Position numbers and translations under genes: made by a program
Shown: positions 27,799 to 37,929 of the stretch, in pieces
Numbering within the stretch: position 1 is the first letter of the stretch
How the letters are laid out: every line of letters starts with the position of its first letter
The notes under the pieces: model-generated
Told to the model about the DNA's origin: nothing
Databases searched by the model: none
What the model saw: the letters and a program-made list of their open reading frames with translations, nothing else
Assembly (NCBI RefSeq): GCF_000439375.1
Contig: NZ_ATMI01000019.1
Location: forward strand, 33,055-97,054
Source of the DNA: Tatumella saanichensis
Lineage (GTDB): Bacteria > Pseudomonadota > Gammaproteobacteria > Enterobacterales > Enterobacteriaceae
Direction: 5' to 3'
DNA: 64,000 bases

Positions 27799-28710
27799 AT
27801 GTTTATCAAAGTGCTGGGCTCTGCTGCCGGTGGCGGTTTCCCGCAGTGGAACTGCAACTGCAGTAACTGCAAAGGCCTGCGCGATGGCACCCTCCGTGCT
27901 CATGCCAGAACACAATCTTCTATTATTCTCAGTGACAACCGCGAAGACTGGGTGTTGTGTAATGCTTCCCCCGATATTTCACATCAGATTTTCCAAACCC
28001 CTGAACTGGTAAAAGCCGATGTACTGCGTGGCACTGCCATTGGCGATATTATTCTGACCGACAGTCAGATCGACCATACCACCGGTCTGCTAAGTCTACG
28101 TGAAGGTTGTCCGCACCATGTCTGGTGTACCGACGAAGTCCATAACGATCTCAGTACCGGCTTTCCGGTCTTTCCAATGCTGACCCATTGGAATGGCGGT
28201 TTACAGCACCAACCTATCCAGCCGCTGGAACCCTTTACTGTCACCGTCTGTCAGTCGTTGCGCTTTACTGCAGTCCCTATCCTCAGTAACGCACCACCTT
28301 ATTCACCTTACCGTGACCGACCACTGCCGGGGCATAATGTAGCGCTATTTGTCGAGAATACCGCTAGCGGTAAGACCCTGTTCTACGCGCCAGGTTTGGG
28401 TGAGCCGGACGAGGTTATCCTCCCTTGGTTGCAAAAAGCGGATTGCCTGTTGATTGACGGTACCGTCTGGCAAGATGATGAACTGCTTAGTACCGGTGTT
28501 GGGGTAAATACTGGCCGAGCGATGGGGCATCTAGCACTGGCAGAAGATCAGGGGCTGATGAGTCTGCTGGCAAAACTACCGGCCAGCCGAAAAATTCTGA
28601 TCCATATTAATAATACCAACCCGATCCTCGACGAGGACTCTCCCCAGCGCCGTTTCCTGGAAGAGCAGGGCATTGAAGTCAGCCATGACGGAATGGCAAT
28701 ACAGTTATAG
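27799..28710 (+). CDS. pqqB: PQQ biosynthesis protein PqqB
   Basis: Metallo-beta-lactamase-fold protein proposed to hydroxylate the tyrosine-derived ring during PQQ formation. The 303-residue product starts [24 protein letters not shown], the invariant N-terminus with a CxCxxC zinc site. It continues with [36 protein letters not shown] and [12 protein letters not shown] took ATG 27799 rather than an upstream in-frame start at 27757 because the family begins exactly here. The metal-binding HxHxDH of true lactamases is altered (S-Q-I-D-H), as is normal for PqqB. Confidence 0.96.
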   Translation: MFIKVLGSAAGGGFPQWNCNCSNCKGLRDGTLRAHARTQSSIILSDNREDWVLCNASPDISHQIFQTPELVKADVLRGTAIGDIILTDSQIDHTTGLLSLREGCPHHVWCTDEVHNDLSTGFPVFPMLTHWNGGLQHQPIQPLEPFTVTVCQSLRFTAVPILSNAPPYSPYRDRPLPGHNVALFVENTASGKTLFYAPGLGEPDEVILPWLQKADCLLIDGTVWQDDELLSTGVGVNTGRAMGHLALAEDQGLMSLLAKLPASRKILIHINNTNPILDEDSPQRRFLEEQGIEVSHDGMAIQL

Positions 28711-28720
28711 GACTGAAGTT

Positions 28721-29476
28721 ATGACTCTCACTTCCCCCCTGAGCCGCGAGGCATTTGAACAGGCCCTGCGTGATAAAGGGGCTTATTATCATATCTATCA
28801 CCCTTACCATATTGCCATGCACAATGGTCAGGCGACCCGTGAGCAGATCCAGGGCTGGGTGGCGAACCGTTTTTACTATCAGACCAATATCCCGCTGAAA
28901 GATGCCGCCATTATGGCGAACTGTCCGGACCCGGCCACCCGTCGTAAGTGGGTCCAGCGTATCCTCGACCATGACGGTGCAGGCGAGTGTGAAGGCGGTA
29001 TTGAAGCCTGGTTACAGCTCGGGGAAGCCGTAGGGCTGAATCGTGACGACTTGTTATCAGAAAAGTATGTGCTGCCTGGAGTGCGGTTTGCGGTGGATGC
29101 ATACGTGAATTTCGCGCGCCGCGCCAGTTGGGAAGAAGCCGCCTGTAGCTCACTGACCGAGCTGTTTGCGCCACAAATTCATCAGTCGCGCCTCGACAGT
29201 TGGCCACAACATTACCCGTGGATCAAAGAAGAGGGCTATTTCTATTTTCGTAGCCGTTTGAGCCAAGCCCGCCGTGATGTTGAACATGGGCTGGAGTTGG
29301 CTCTCGACTATTTTGATACTGCCGCTATGCAGAACCGCATGTTGGAGATCCTGCAATTCAAGCTGGATATTTTGTGGACTATGCTGGATGCTATGACCAT
29401 GGCCTACAGCCTTGAGCGTCCTCCTTATCATACAGTGACAGACCAGCCTGTCTGGCACACAACTCGGCTAGTGTAA
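28721..29476 (+). CDS. pqqC: Pyrroloquinoline-quinone synthase PqqC
   Basis: Cofactor-less oxidase that performs the final ring closure and eight-electron oxidation of AHQQ to PQQ. All-helical fold of 251 residues, the same length as Klebsiella PqqC. Strong conserved stretches are [73 protein letters not shown] and [19 protein letters not shown], supplying the active-site His/Tyr/Arg set. ATG 28721 follows the pqqB stop by ten bases, so the genes are cotranscribed. Confidence 0.97.
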   Translation: MTLTSPLSREAFEQALRDKGAYYHIYHPYHIAMHNGQATREQIQGWVANRFYYQTNIPLKDAAIMANCPDPATRRKWVQRILDHDGAGECEGGIEAWLQLGEAVGLNRDDLLSEKYVLPGVRFAVDAYVNFARRASWEEAACSSLTELFAPQIHQSRLDSWPQHYPWIKEEGYFYFRSRLSQARRDVEHGLELALDYFDTAAMQNRMLEILQFKLDILWTMLDAMTMAYSLERPPYHTVTDQPVWHTTRLV

Positions 29477-29477
29477 T

Positions 29478-29759
29478 ATGAGTATTGAAAACACTGTGGT
29501 GGTTTTTCGTCGCGGCTACCGGCTGCAATGGGAAGTGGCCCAGGACTGCCATGTGATCCTCTACCCAGAAGGCATGGCCAAACTGAATGAAACCGCAGCG
29601 CTGATCCTTGAGCAGGTGGATGGCAAACGTAGCGTGTCACAGATTATCGACTTACTGAACCATCGCTTTCCTGACGCCGAGGGTGTCGACGCCGATGTCA
29701 TCGATTTTCTACAGGCTGCGGTTAAACAAAAGTGGATAATGTTGCGTGATGCAAACTAA
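29478..29759 (+). CDS. pqqD: PqqA-binding chaperone PqqD
   Basis: Small RiPP recognition element (93 residues) that binds PqqA and presents it to the radical SAM enzyme PqqE. Visible family marks are [35 protein letters not shown] and [18 protein letters not shown]. It starts one base after the pqqC stop region and its 3' end overlaps pqqE by 11 bases, consistent with tight translational coupling of the PqqD-PqqE pair. Confidence 0.97.
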   Translation: MSIENTVVVFRRGYRLQWEVAQDCHVILYPEGMAKLNETAALILEQVDGKRSVSQIIDLLNHRFPDAEGVDADVIDFLQAAVKQKWIMLRDAN

Positions 29760-30885
29760 GCCTGATGTTAAAGCACCGCTGTGGCTATTAGCGGAACTCA
29801 CTTATCGCTGCCCGTTACAGTGCCCGTACTGCTCTAATCCGCTGGATTTTGCCAGAGAGCAACAAGAGTTGACCACTGAACAGTGGTTGACCGTGTTCCG
29901 TCAGGCCCGCGAAATGGGCAGTGTCCAGTTGGGCTTTTCCGGCGGCGAACCGCTGGTACGTAAAGACCTACCAGAGCTGATCCGTGGCGCCAGAGAGCTC
30001 GGTTTTTACACCAACCTGATCACCTCAGGTATCGGCTTGACCCGTCAAAAACTGGATATCTTTGCCGATGCGGGCCTGGACCATATTCAGGTCAGTTTCC
30101 AAGCCAGCGACGAAACCCTCAATGCAGCGCTAGCGGGTTCAGAAAAAGCCTTTCACCAAAAACTGGAGATGGCGAAAGCGATTAAGGCCCACGGATATCC
30201 GATGGTGCTGAATTTCGTCCTACATCGGCATAATATCGACCAGATCGACCGCATCATCGAATTATGTCTGCAACTAGAGGCCGATGATGTGGAGTTGGCG
30301 ACCTGCCAGTTTTATGGCTGGGCTCAGCTAAACCGAGAAGGGCTGCTGCCGACCCGTGAACAAATTGCCCGTGCCGAAGCCGTGGTGAGTGAGTATCGGC
30401 AGAAAATGGCGGCGGACGGTAACTTAACCAACCTGATCTTCGTCACGCCAGACTACTACGAAGAACGGCCAAAGGGCTGTATGGGCGGGTGGGGAGCCAT
30501 TTTTATGAATGTGACCCCAGATGGTACTGCGTTACCCTGTCACAGCGCCCGCCAATTACCAGTGGAATTCCCCTCTGTGTTGGAGCACAGCCTAGAGCAT
30601 ATCTGGTATGACTCTTTCGGCTTTAATCGTTACCGTGGTTATGACTGGATGCCAGAACCCTGCCGTTCCTGTGATGAAAAAGAGAAAGACTTCGGTGGTT
30701 GCCGTTGTCAGGCCTTTATGCTGACAGGGAATGCTGATAATGCTGACCCGGTGTGCAGTAAATCCCCGCATCACGATAAAATTTTGCAGGCTCGCCGGGA
30801 AGCGGATTGCAGTGACATCCGTATCGGTCAGTTACAGTTCCGAAATCAGCGTAACTCCAAGGTGATCTTCACCTCCCGCGGTTAA
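29749..30885 (+). CDS. pqqE: Radical SAM enzyme PqqE
   Basis: Forms the carbon-carbon bond between Glu and Tyr of PqqA. The radical SAM motif is C21-P-L-Q-C25-P-Y-C28, followed by the SAM-binding [13 protein letters not shown]. The C-terminal SPASM domain carries auxiliary iron-sulfur ligands in [36 protein letters not shown] and [12 protein letters not shown] use ATG 29749 (378 residues) rather than the adjacent in-frame GTG 29746. It overlaps pqqD and is followed by pqqF after four bases. Confidence 0.97.
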   Translation: MQTKPDVKAPLWLLAELTYRCPLQCPYCSNPLDFAREQQELTTEQWLTVFRQAREMGSVQLGFSGGEPLVRKDLPELIRGARELGFYTNLITSGIGLTRQKLDIFADAGLDHIQVSFQASDETLNAALAGSEKAFHQKLEMAKAIKAHGYPMVLNFVLHRHNIDQIDRIIELCLQLEADDVELATCQFYGWAQLNREGLLPTREQIARAEAVVSEYRQKMAADGNLTNLIFVTPDYYEERPKGCMGGWGAIFMNVTPDGTALPCHSARQLPVEFPSVLEHSLEHIWYDSFGFNRYRGYDWMPEPCRSCDEKEKDFGGCRCQAFMLTGNADNADPVCSKSPHHDKILQARREADCSDIRIGQLQFRNQRNSKVIFTSRG

Positions 30886-30888
30886 TCG

Positions 30889-33276
30889 ATGACAGAGCCA
30901 CGGGTGAAAGAATATCGCTATCAAGGCATCAACATTCAGTTGATCTCAGCGCCGGGTCTCCAGCAGGCCTCTGCCTGTGTGCGGTCCGCCGTCGGTAGTC
31001 ACCATGAACCGGCCGCTTGGCCGGGTCTGGCCCATCTGCTTGAGCATCTGCTGTTTCAGGGCGGTACCCGCTTTGGTGATGATCAACGGTTGATGCCGTG
31101 GGTCAGCCGCCATCATGGGCGAGTTAACGCCACTACCGAGGCCTGCCAAACCCTCTATTATTTCGAAGTGTCTCAGGCCTATCTCAGTGCCGGCATTGCC
31201 CGGTTGTTAGATATGGTCCTATCGCCTTGTCTAGAAACGGCGTCGATCTCCAGAGAAATTGCAGTGATCGATGCAGAATATGAGCTATTAACGGGGCATC
31301 TGCCAACCCTGTGCCAGGCATTTTTGGCAGATGGTTTTAGCGGTGCAGAGGAATATCGCCGCTTTGTGGTCGGTAACCGCCAGAGTCTCCGGGGAGACCC
31401 TCAGGCCGTGCGCCAAGCTTTATACACTTTTCATCAACGGGGGTATCAGCCTGAAAACCTCACGCTGACTGTCCGTGCTGATCTGCCGCTGGCGACCCTA
31501 CAACAACAGGTCCGCCACGCTTTCGACCTCGGTGGCAATGGAGAGAAAACGCCCCAGCCCGTAACCCTTACTGATGCTGCACAACAAAACGGCTCCCCCT
31601 TGGCGGGTAGAGATTTGTCGAAGCTGGCGTTACCAACGGTGAAGGAGCGTCGACCGGTGGTGCTGCATGCCACAGGAGAACGCCAACATCTGTTGAGCTA
31701 CTTGATTGACGATCCCGAGGGTGATCTTGCAGACACTGTTCCACTATTGCAGGCACTTATCAGCGATGCCTCACCGGGAAGCTTACGCCATTACTGGACA
31801 ACGGCAGGGCTGTGTCATGACTTACAGGTCGAACAGATTTCCGCACAACGTGGCAGAGTGTGGCTGTTGATCCGCCTTACGTCAGCGCCGGGAAAACCCC
31901 AACCGGCAGGGTTACTGCATGCCTCATGGCAGGCGTGGTTGCGGCAACTCATGCAGTTAACTGACTCGCAGCGGGTGCATTACCGTAAACTTGCCGACCA
32001 ACACTTAGCATCAGTATCGCCAATGGAACAGTTACGCAAATTAGCGTCAGGTCAGGGGGGCCAAGCGGATAGCGTGGCATCCTTGGCAGCTTCCTTACTG
32101 ACTACTCCATACTGTGAGTTACAGACGGGACTGTTTGATGGCGGTGAAATTGCTCATGTACGCGGATTTCCCTGCCGCTGGCAACCTGCTGAACCGGCAA
32201 CACAGCCGCTGACTCCACCACCGCAGCCGTTTATCTTTTATCCTGCATTGGCGACTGTGGACGATATTGGTGGCCGATCATCGCTAAGACCTAACAGCTC
32301 GCCAGTGTGTTGGCGTGCCGATCACGGTGGGCAACAGGTGGCTCTGGTGATGCGTCCGCCCATCGGCACCACCCTCACCGTGGGGCAATATGGCGCGCTT
32401 CAGCGGTCGCTGGCACCGTTTTTTAGCCGAGTCCACCATGCTGGTGGCAGAGCTGCTCTCAGTCAATGGCAGGGGGTTCCTTGGTTGAATATGAACTTGC
32501 CGGACAGCGGGCAGGCCGAGGCGCTGCTGGCTCTGTTAATTCGCTGCTGGTCTGACTCTGATCACAGTTTGGCTGAGGATGGACAGGAAATCCTCATTCG
32601 CCGACTGTTGGCGCGTTTTCCGGCACTGCTCGCGGAAACGTTTAAACAGCCACGCTGGTGTGCGCTGTTGCAGTGTCAGGATGATTCACTGTTTCACCAA
32701 CTGGACCAACAGCTGCAACAAGGGATCCCGCAGCTTAGCCGTCATCAACCGCGACTGCAGCCTCTTCCTCCTGGTTTGGGTCAGCATCATCCTGCTAGAG
32801 AAGGAGACAGCGCGTTACTGTTTTTCCTACCTGTGGATCACCATAATGCTGAGCAGTTGGCTGCCGCACAGGTATTAGGCAGCCTTTATCAGCCAGCGTT
32901 TTACCAATGGTTGCGTGAGGAACGGTCGGTGGGATATGTGGTCTCTTGCCGCTTTGAAAGGCTGGCTGATCGCGCCGGTATCCTTTGTGCGCTACAGTCC
33001 CCCCACTGGGATCATCAGCAGTTGCGTACGGCCTGTGAAACCTTTTTCGACCGTATTACTGAGAAAGTGGTCAGCCTGACTGAAGTCCCTGAGCTACCGC
33101 AGCATTGCGATAGTGGGGCTGACGCACTATTGCGTCAGGCACTGTGGCAGAAGATCAGCGGTGAAGGTGCCTCACCGCAGGATGAGACAACCCTCAGCAG
33201 ATTATCGTTAATCAAGTTACACCGTTACTTTTGTCAGCAGGCTGTCCAAGCGGTGTGCCTCAGTTACGGCCGCTGA
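30889..33276 (+). CDS. pqqF: PQQ-associated M16 protease PqqF
   Basis: Zinc endopeptidase of the pitrilysin family (795 residues; Klebsiella PqqF about 760), thought to cleave PqqA around the crosslinked residues. The inverted zinc motif HLLEH (residues 49-53) is intact, with the downstream Glu ligand region in SREIAVIDAEYE. Later domains are weakly conserved, with the C-terminal Y-Q-W-L-R-E-E-R-S-V-G-Y-V-V repeat typical of the M16 fold. Last gene of the pqq set. The following hairpin at 33281-33300 lacks a clear T-tract. Confidence 0.94.
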   Translation: MTEPRVKEYRYQGINIQLISAPGLQQASACVRSAVGSHHEPAAWPGLAHLLEHLLFQGGTRFGDDQRLMPWVSRHHGRVNATTEACQTLYYFEVSQAYLSAGIARLLDMVLSPCLETASISREIAVIDAEYELLTGHLPTLCQAFLADGFSGAEEYRRFVVGNRQSLRGDPQAVRQALYTFHQRGYQPENLTLTVRADLPLATLQQQVRHAFDLGGNGEKTPQPVTLTDAAQQNGSPLAGRDLSKLALPTVKERRPVVLHATGERQHLLSYLIDDPEGDLADTVPLLQALISDASPGSLRHYWTTAGLCHDLQVEQISAQRGRVWLLIRLTSAPGKPQPAGLLHASWQAWLRQLMQLTDSQRVHYRKLADQHLASVSPMEQLRKLASGQGGQADSVASLAASLLTTPYCELQTGLFDGGEIAHVRGFPCRWQPAEPATQPLTPPPQPFIFYPALATVDDIGGRSSLRPNSSPVCWRADHGGQQVALVMRPPIGTTLTVGQYGALQRSLAPFFSRVHHAGGRAALSQWQGVPWLNMNLPDSGQAEALLALLIRCWSDSDHSLAEDGQEILIRRLLARFPALLAETFKQPRWCALLQCQDDSLFHQLDQQLQQGIPQLSRHQPRLQPLPPGLGQHHPAREGDSALLFFLPVDHHNAEQLAAAQVLGSLYQPAFYQWLREERSVGYVVSCRFERLADRAGILCALQSPHWDHQQLRTACETFFDRITEKVVSLTEVPELPQHCDSGADALLRQALWQKISGEGASPQDETTLSRLSLIKLHRYFCQQAVQAVCLSYGR

Positions 33277-33280
33277 ACTC

Positions 33281-33300
33281 ACCGGGCCACCAGGCCCGGT
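33281..33300. terminator. GC-rich hairpin between pqqF and dld
   Basis: ACCGGGCC-ACCA-GGCCCGGT, an 8-bp perfect stem between two converging genes. No T-tract on either side, so termination strength is uncertain. Confidence 0.55.
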
Positions 33301-33313
33301 AGGCTAGCAGCGA

Positions 33314-35008
33314 TCACTGCCAGAACTTTTTACGGCTGGTTTTACCAATCCCTGGATTACAGCTGTTGGTCGGGTCGAGGGCCTTCCAGTGTGCTTGGTG
33401 GTCGCAGGAGGCCGCATACAGATGTCCGACATTGTGTTCCGCGGGATAACGGGCACCGCGTTGTTCCAAATAAGCCATCACATCCTGCTTAAACTTCACC
33501 GCATCGGTCCCTTCCTTCAGTACGTAATCTTGGTGATTGACGAAGCAGAAGAAGTGGCCACAGCAAGAGTCAGCCTGTACCTGTGAGGCCAGATGCGGCG
33601 GCAGGTGAATGCGCCACTGGGTATCATTTCGCCGCAGTGCCACATCAAAAGCAATCAGTCGCTGATTAGGGTTATAACCGAGATAATCACAATAAGACAC
33701 CGTGCAGCCACCCACCGCAAAGCGGATCAAAAAGGCATCTGCGGCTTCTCTGTCGTCACACAGGAAATATTCCCCTGGCCGTTCAGCGAAGAAAGTGTCT
33801 AACAGATTGTTCAGTTGTTCTGCTTGTTTGGCTTCGACTTTAATCATCAGGTGATGCACAAAGTGGCGGCGATACTCCATGATCCGTGGGGCGATAAAAG
33901 ACGGGGTAACCTGGTTAAAGCCCTGGATCAATTTATCCACCGTATTTTTGGGTAGGAAGCGCGCGTGTTTGACCCGCAGATCCCAGCGCGCTTTATTGGC
34001 CATCAGTCCTGGGATCGCTTGTGGGCCTAATTTACGGATCGCCAGCACCATATGTTTAGCGTAACGCAAAGTTAAGTCAAAGGCACCAGCATGGATATAT
34101 TCTGCCTGTAACGGCAGTTCCTGCATGTTTTCCAGAAGGTAACGGCGCAGACTGACTAGTTCACTTTCATCGTTACTGCCGATATAGAAAGTTCGGGTCT
34201 CCTCACTGGCGGCGAATGTCGGCAGTCGGGCGGCAAAAACGATCACTTTACCGGCACAGCCAGCACTGTCATGCAGGTAGCGCTGGTCACCGTTAAACCT
34301 CGCCGGAGAGGCGGCGGAGGTATCCCGAAGTTGGTCGGCATAATCATCTGCCCAGATCTTTCCCTGCCAGTCCGGAGCGTCACCGGTGGTGTATGCGCGG
34401 GTTTCCAAGGCATTAATCATTTTTTCGGGGCTATCACCGAGGTCAATGCCCAGATGATTGACCAGCTCCAAGTGGCCTCGTTCGGTAATACGGGCAAACA
34501 GAGACTTTTCAGTGAATGCTGGACCGCGGCGGATCAGCGACCCCCCGGAGTTATTACATAATCCGCCAATCACCGAGGCACCAATACAGGAAGAACCGAT
34601 CACTGAATGCGGCTCACGGTGTAGAGGCTTCAGGGTCTCTTCAAGTTCGGTGAGGGTAGTACCGGGAAAAGCGATGACTTGCTGATGATTATCGATCACC
34701 TGAACCCCGGTGAGTAGGCGTGTGCTGACAATTACCAAGTCACGATCATAATCCTTACCGTCAGGTGTCGAGCCACCGGTGACGCCAGTATTTGAGGCCT
34801 GCATCAGGATAATCACATCCTCGGCGACGCACACTTGCAGTACTTGCCACAATTGCAACAGGGTTTGGGGTAATACCACTGCTAAGGCTTCCCCCTGACC
34901 GACACGGAACCCTTTGGTATAAAAGGCTTTGTCGTCCTCGCTCAACAGCACCTGCTTTTCTCCCGCAATTTCATGCAGCCTGCGGGTCAGCTCCTGACGG
35001 TTATTCAT
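33314..35008 (-). CDS. dld: Quinone-dependent D-lactate dehydrogenase
   Basis: Membrane-associated FAD enzyme (564 residues) oxidising D-lactate to pyruvate and passing electrons to the quinone pool. N-terminal PCMH-type FAD domain: LMQASNTGVTGGSTPDGKDYDRD, FPGTTLTELEETLKPLHREPHSVIGSSCIGASVIGGLCNNSGG. The Dld-specific C-terminal membrane-binding domain contains KVEAKQAEQ, HLPPHLASQVQADSCCGHFFCF and the terminal LDPTNSCNPGIGKTS. Length and sequence match E. coli Dld (571). Convergent with pqqF; probably monocistronic. Confidence 0.96.
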   Translation of the reverse strand: MNNRQELTRRLHEIAGEKQVLLSEDDKAFYTKGFRVGQGEALAVVLPQTLLQLWQVLQVCVAEDVIILMQASNTGVTGGSTPDGKDYDRDLVIVSTRLLTGVQVIDNHQQVIAFPGTTLTELEETLKPLHREPHSVIGSSCIGASVIGGLCNNSGGSLIRRGPAFTEKSLFARITERGHLELVNHLGIDLGDSPEKMINALETRAYTTGDAPDWQGKIWADDYADQLRDTSAASPARFNGDQRYLHDSAGCAGKVIVFAARLPTFAASEETRTFYIGSNDESELVSLRRYLLENMQELPLQAEYIHAGAFDLTLRYAKHMVLAIRKLGPQAIPGLMANKARWDLRVKHARFLPKNTVDKLIQGFNQVTPSFIAPRIMEYRRHFVHHLMIKVEAKQAEQLNNLLDTFFAERPGEYFLCDDREAADAFLIRFAVGGCTVSYCDYLGYNPNQRLIAFDVALRRNDTQWRIHLPPHLASQVQADSCCGHFFCFVNHQDYVLKEGTDAVKFKQDVMAYLEQRGARYPAEHNVGHLYAASCDHQAHWKALDPTNSCNPGIGKTSRKKFWQ

Positions 35009-35227
35009 TAGTCCTGTCTGCCTTTGATGTTCATGTATATCTGCTTGTCCCTGGCCGCACGCAACCTCTATTGTCTGAGCAGCAACGGGTTTGCCAGCCT
35101 ATCAGTATATAAAAGCGCGTTTCAGCCGCTGTGGAAAGGGTCTGGATAAAAAAAAACTTAATATGCAGGGTGCAGAAAGGACCGGCGGTGAAGTGATGAT
35201 CAGAACAGCGGTTAGCGGCAGGCAATA

Positions 35228-35252
35228 AAGGCCCCCCAGGTTGGGGGGCCTG
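35228..35252 (-). terminator. Terminator of nfsB
   Basis: GGCCCCCC-AGGTT-GGGGGGCC stem just after the nfsB stop. On the minus strand it is followed by TTTATT. Confidence 0.85.
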
Positions 35253-35258
35253 TGGGGA

Positions 35259-35903
35259 TCACAGACGGGTGATCACTAACTCTTCTGCCAGCCGGGATTT
35301 AGGCAGTGAAGCATTAAAGTCTTTTTCGCTGTTATAGCCGATGGCGACCACTGACAGACTGTGCAGACCCTGTTGTTTCAGTGACAGTACCTCGTCCAGT
35401 TTTTCAGGGTCAATGCCTTCAATAGGGGTGGCATTCAAGCCCATTTCTGCGGCACCTAGTAGCAGGAAGCCGAGAGAGATATAGGTCTGACGTTCCATCC
35501 AAGTACGCAAATCTTGCTCGGTTCCGCCGTAGGCAGCGATATAACCACGACGACCATTATCATTAGCAGTAGCGCTGGCCTCATCTTTAAAACGGCCATC
35601 CTGCAGCTCTTGCTGCTGCACACGGTTAAACTGGGCGTCATCCAGGGTGTCTTTGCTGGCAAAGACCACAACCATTGCAGCATCACGGACTTTTGCCGCA
35701 TTGAAATCACGGATTGCCGGTAAGATTTTTTCTTTACCTTCCTCGCTGGTCACGGCAACAAAGTGCCATGGCTGCAGATTCAGGGAAGAAGGACTATAAC
35801 GCAGAATATCCAAGATTTGCTGTTGTTGCTCATCACTCAGTTTACGGCTGGCATCATAAGCCTTAGATGTGAAACGTTGTTTTACTACATCGACAATAGA
35901 CAT
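35259..35903 (-). CDS. nfsB: Oxygen-insensitive NAD(P)H nitroreductase, NfsB-like
   Basis: FMN flavoprotein (214 residues) of the nitroreductase family, reducing nitroaromatics, quinones and flavins by two-electron steps. Conserved parts are RFTSKAYDASRKLSDEQ (FMN phosphate), YSPSSLNLQPWHFVAVTSEEGK, QTYISLGFLLLGAAEMGLNATPIEG and KDFNASLPKSRL. The real start is ATG 35903 with GAGG eight bases upstream; the open frame continuing to 36008 is Cys-rich and implausible. E. coli NfsB is 217 residues. Monocistronic, with its own terminator. Confidence 0.92.
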   Translation of the reverse strand: MSIVDVVKQRFTSKAYDASRKLSDEQQQQILDILRYSPSSLNLQPWHFVAVTSEEGKEKILPAIRDFNAAKVRDAAMVVVFASKDTLDDAQFNRVQQQELQDGRFKDEASATANDNGRRGYIAAYGGTEQDLRTWMERQTYISLGFLLLGAAEMGLNATPIEGIDPEKLDEVLSLKQQGLHSLSVVAIGYNSEKDFNASLPKSRLAEELVITRL

Positions 35904-36036
35904 TCGGATCGCCTCAAATAACCCAAGAAAATAAAAAAGAGAACGGTTACTACAGTTACAGTAACAGTCCGTAGCAGTCACAGCCAGCCCCGAAATGCCA
36001 AGGCGCATTCAGAGTTAAAAAATTCAGCGCAGCCGC

Positions 36037-36654
36037 TTAGAAATACTTATTTGTGATGGTTTTCAGGGTGATATTGTATTTGAGTGACACCATGCGGATC
36101 AGGGTACAAACAATAATCGACAGTAAAATACTGTCATGTTCAGGGATCATGCCGGAAGAACCCAGTAACTCAATGGCGGCGCCGATTAACGCGGCGCTGG
36201 CATAGATTTCTTTCGTGAAGATCACCGGGGTACGGCCGACCAGCAAGTCACGCAGACAGCCGCCGCCGACGGCGCTGACGCAGCCCATCAAAATCGATAA
36301 CTGCACACTGCTGGTATGCTGCCAAGTTTTGTTGGCACCAAAGGCAGCGAAAAAACCCAACCCCAAGGCATCAAAAAACAGTGCCGGTTTCTCGAAGGAG
36401 AACACCAGCTTTTGAAAAAAGGAGAGGGAGGCAATTGCCAGTAGGATACAGATAAAGTAGTCAATATTAACCAGCCCCGGCGGCGGAGTTGCCCCCAGAC
36501 AGACATCACGGATACATCCACCACCGATAGCGGTGACACTGGACAGCGCAAACACGCCAAACAAGTCGAAGCGATGTTTCACGCCGACGATAGCCCCGCT
36601 GAGCGCGAACACATAGGTGCCGAACAGATCAACAAATTGCAAAAACAGGTTCAT
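36037..36654 (-). CDS. TRIC/UPF0126-family membrane protein (YadS/YicG-like)
   Basis: A 205-residue inner-membrane protein of seven helices made of two tandem UPF0126 repeats. The duplicated glycine-rich motif appears as SSVTAIGGGCIRDVCLGATPP and GCVSAVGGGCLRDLLVGRTPVIF. Bacterial members of this fold resemble trimeric intracellular cation (TRIC) channels, and YicG/YadS homologues have been discussed in glycine uptake. Substrate is therefore open (cation or glycine). It lies alone, minus strand, with nfsB downstream. Confidence 0.88.
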   Translation of the reverse strand: MNLFLQFVDLFGTYVFALSGAIVGVKHRFDLFGVFALSSVTAIGGGCIRDVCLGATPPPGLVNIDYFICILLAIASLSFFQKLVFSFEKPALFFDALGLGFFAAFGANKTWQHTSSVQLSILMGCVSAVGGGCLRDLLVGRTPVIFTKEIYASAALIGAAIELLGSSGMIPEHDSILLSIIVCTLIRMVSLKYNITLKTITNKYF

Positions 36655-37029
36655 AAACGCTCAACAATAGTCCGCTAATTAAAAAATGCTCAAATGGCAA
36701 TTGCCGCAGGCGCAGGCACAATAAATGTTTCAGCCTGACAGTGCAATCCCTCCGGGCCGTGCTTTATCGCCACTTGCCGAGTTCTGCTGAACATTTAACT
36801 GGCACACCCGCAACTTGCTTCGCACTCCCTTCGCGGTAGCGAGTAGGTAAGGGCAGTTATTAGTCATTAAGCGTCGGTACTCAACGAGGGTAAAACGAGA
36901 TATGCTCGGCGCTGAACCGTTATTGCGGTTATTCACTTAAGTCTGTAGTAAACCGCTATTTGCAGTGTCAAAATAAGCAATTCTCATCTATTCTTGCCGC
37001 AGATACCCTGTAAATACATGGAAGAACAG
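36655..37029. other. Non-coding stretch with an inverted repeat
   Basis: About 375 bases between the TRIC gene and kdoO. It contains AAATGTTTCAGC (36723-36734) and its near-complement GCTGAACATTT (36786-36796) bracketing about 50 bases, plus a small ACCG/CGGT hairpin near 36920. A 68-codon minus-strand open frame (36730-36936) has no ribosome site and no family I know; it may be part of a dispersed intergenic repeat. The kdoO promoter must lie at the right end, with AT-rich sequence at 36950-36990. Confidence 0.45.
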
Positions 37030-37929
37030 ATGCAGCCCGATAACCTTGCCTTCGATGACTTGATCCTAACCCTCCACACGGACAGTTGGAACGGGGCTGC
37101 TGCGGAATCAACGCCGGCGGTCTCGGCTCTTGAACAGGGTCGCCTTCTCAGTTTGCCAGCGCTGGGCTTCCCGCTCAGTGACCCCGAATATTGCTGTCTG
37201 CGAGAAGAAAGCGTGGCGCCAGGACGGAAAAATATCAGTTACCGGGCCGACAGTGGTCAGCTGTTTGGTGTTGCCCCTGGCGCTGATGAGGTGGTGATCC
37301 GCCAGTTACTGCAACGCCATCATCACGCCTGTCAGCAGTTAATTACACGCTTACTCCCGGAATATAAGTCAGCGCTGCATACGCCAATCAATACCCTGAG
37401 AGTACATCCGGTGACCAGGTGGAAGCAGGGTAATTCCTGGCGTAAGGATGATACTCGCTTGCATGTCGATGCCTTTCCTTCGAGGCCGATACAAGGGCAA
37501 CGTATTCTGCGGGTCTTCACTAATATCCATCCTGGCAATGAATGCCGGGAATGGCGGTTGGGAGAGCCATTCAGCGCAGTCGCGCAGCGTTTTTTGCCGC
37601 AAGTCAGCGCCTATTCGCCACTTAATGCCTGGCTACAGCATACCCTGAAGATCACCAAAAGCCGCCGTAGTCGCTATGATCACCTGATGCTCGGTATACA
37701 TGATGCCATGAAAGCCGACCTCGACTATCAGACCAATGGCCCACAACGCACTGTTCAGTTCCCCCCTGGCAGTAGCTGGATCTGTTTTTCCGACCAAACT
37801 CCCCATGCTGCCATGTCCGGCCAGTTTTTGCTGGAGCAGACGTGGTTGTTACCGGCAGCAAAAATGGTCAACCCACAGCTATCACCGCTAAAAATCCTTG
37901 AAGGGCTGACCGGCCGTGGGTTGTTGTAG
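37030..37929 (+). CDS. kdoO: Kdo hydroxylase KdoO-like Fe(II)/2-oxoglutarate oxygenase
   Basis: About 300-residue dioxygenase resembling KdoO, which 3-hydroxylates the outer Kdo sugar of LPS to Ko. Iron ligands fit H-x-D in RLHVDAFPSRP and the distal His in CFSDQTPHAAMSGQF, with GQRILRVFTNIHPGNECREWRLGEPF between as the family core and the Arg for 2-oxoglutarate. Start ATG 37030 is preferred (GGAAGAA just upstream); ATGs at 37018 and 36994 are alternatives. It lies beside the pmr/ept lipid A modification genes, which supports an LPS role. Confidence 0.85.
   Translation: MQPDNLAFDDLILTLHTDSWNGAAAESTPAVSALEQGRLLSLPALGFPLSDPEYCCLREESVAPGRKNISYRADSGQLFGVAPGADEVVIRQLLQRHHHACQQLITRLLPEYKSALHTPINTLRVHPVTRWKQGNSWRKDDTRLHVDAFPSRPIQGQRILRVFTNIHPGNECREWRLGEPFSAVAQRFLPQVSAYSPLNAWLQHTLKITKSRRSRYDHLMLGIHDAMKADLDYQTNGPQRTVQFPPGSSWICFSDQTPHAAMSGQFLLEQTWLLPAAKMVNPQLSPLKILEGLTGRGLL

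Noticed and set aside
35031..35225. 64-codon ORF between dld and nfsB
   Set aside because: Cys/Arg/Thr-rich, no ribosome site, lies in the dld leader region.
36730..36936. 68-codon minus-strand ORF in the kdoO upstream region
   Set aside because: No ribosome site and no recognised family; treated as part of a non-coding or repeat stretch.
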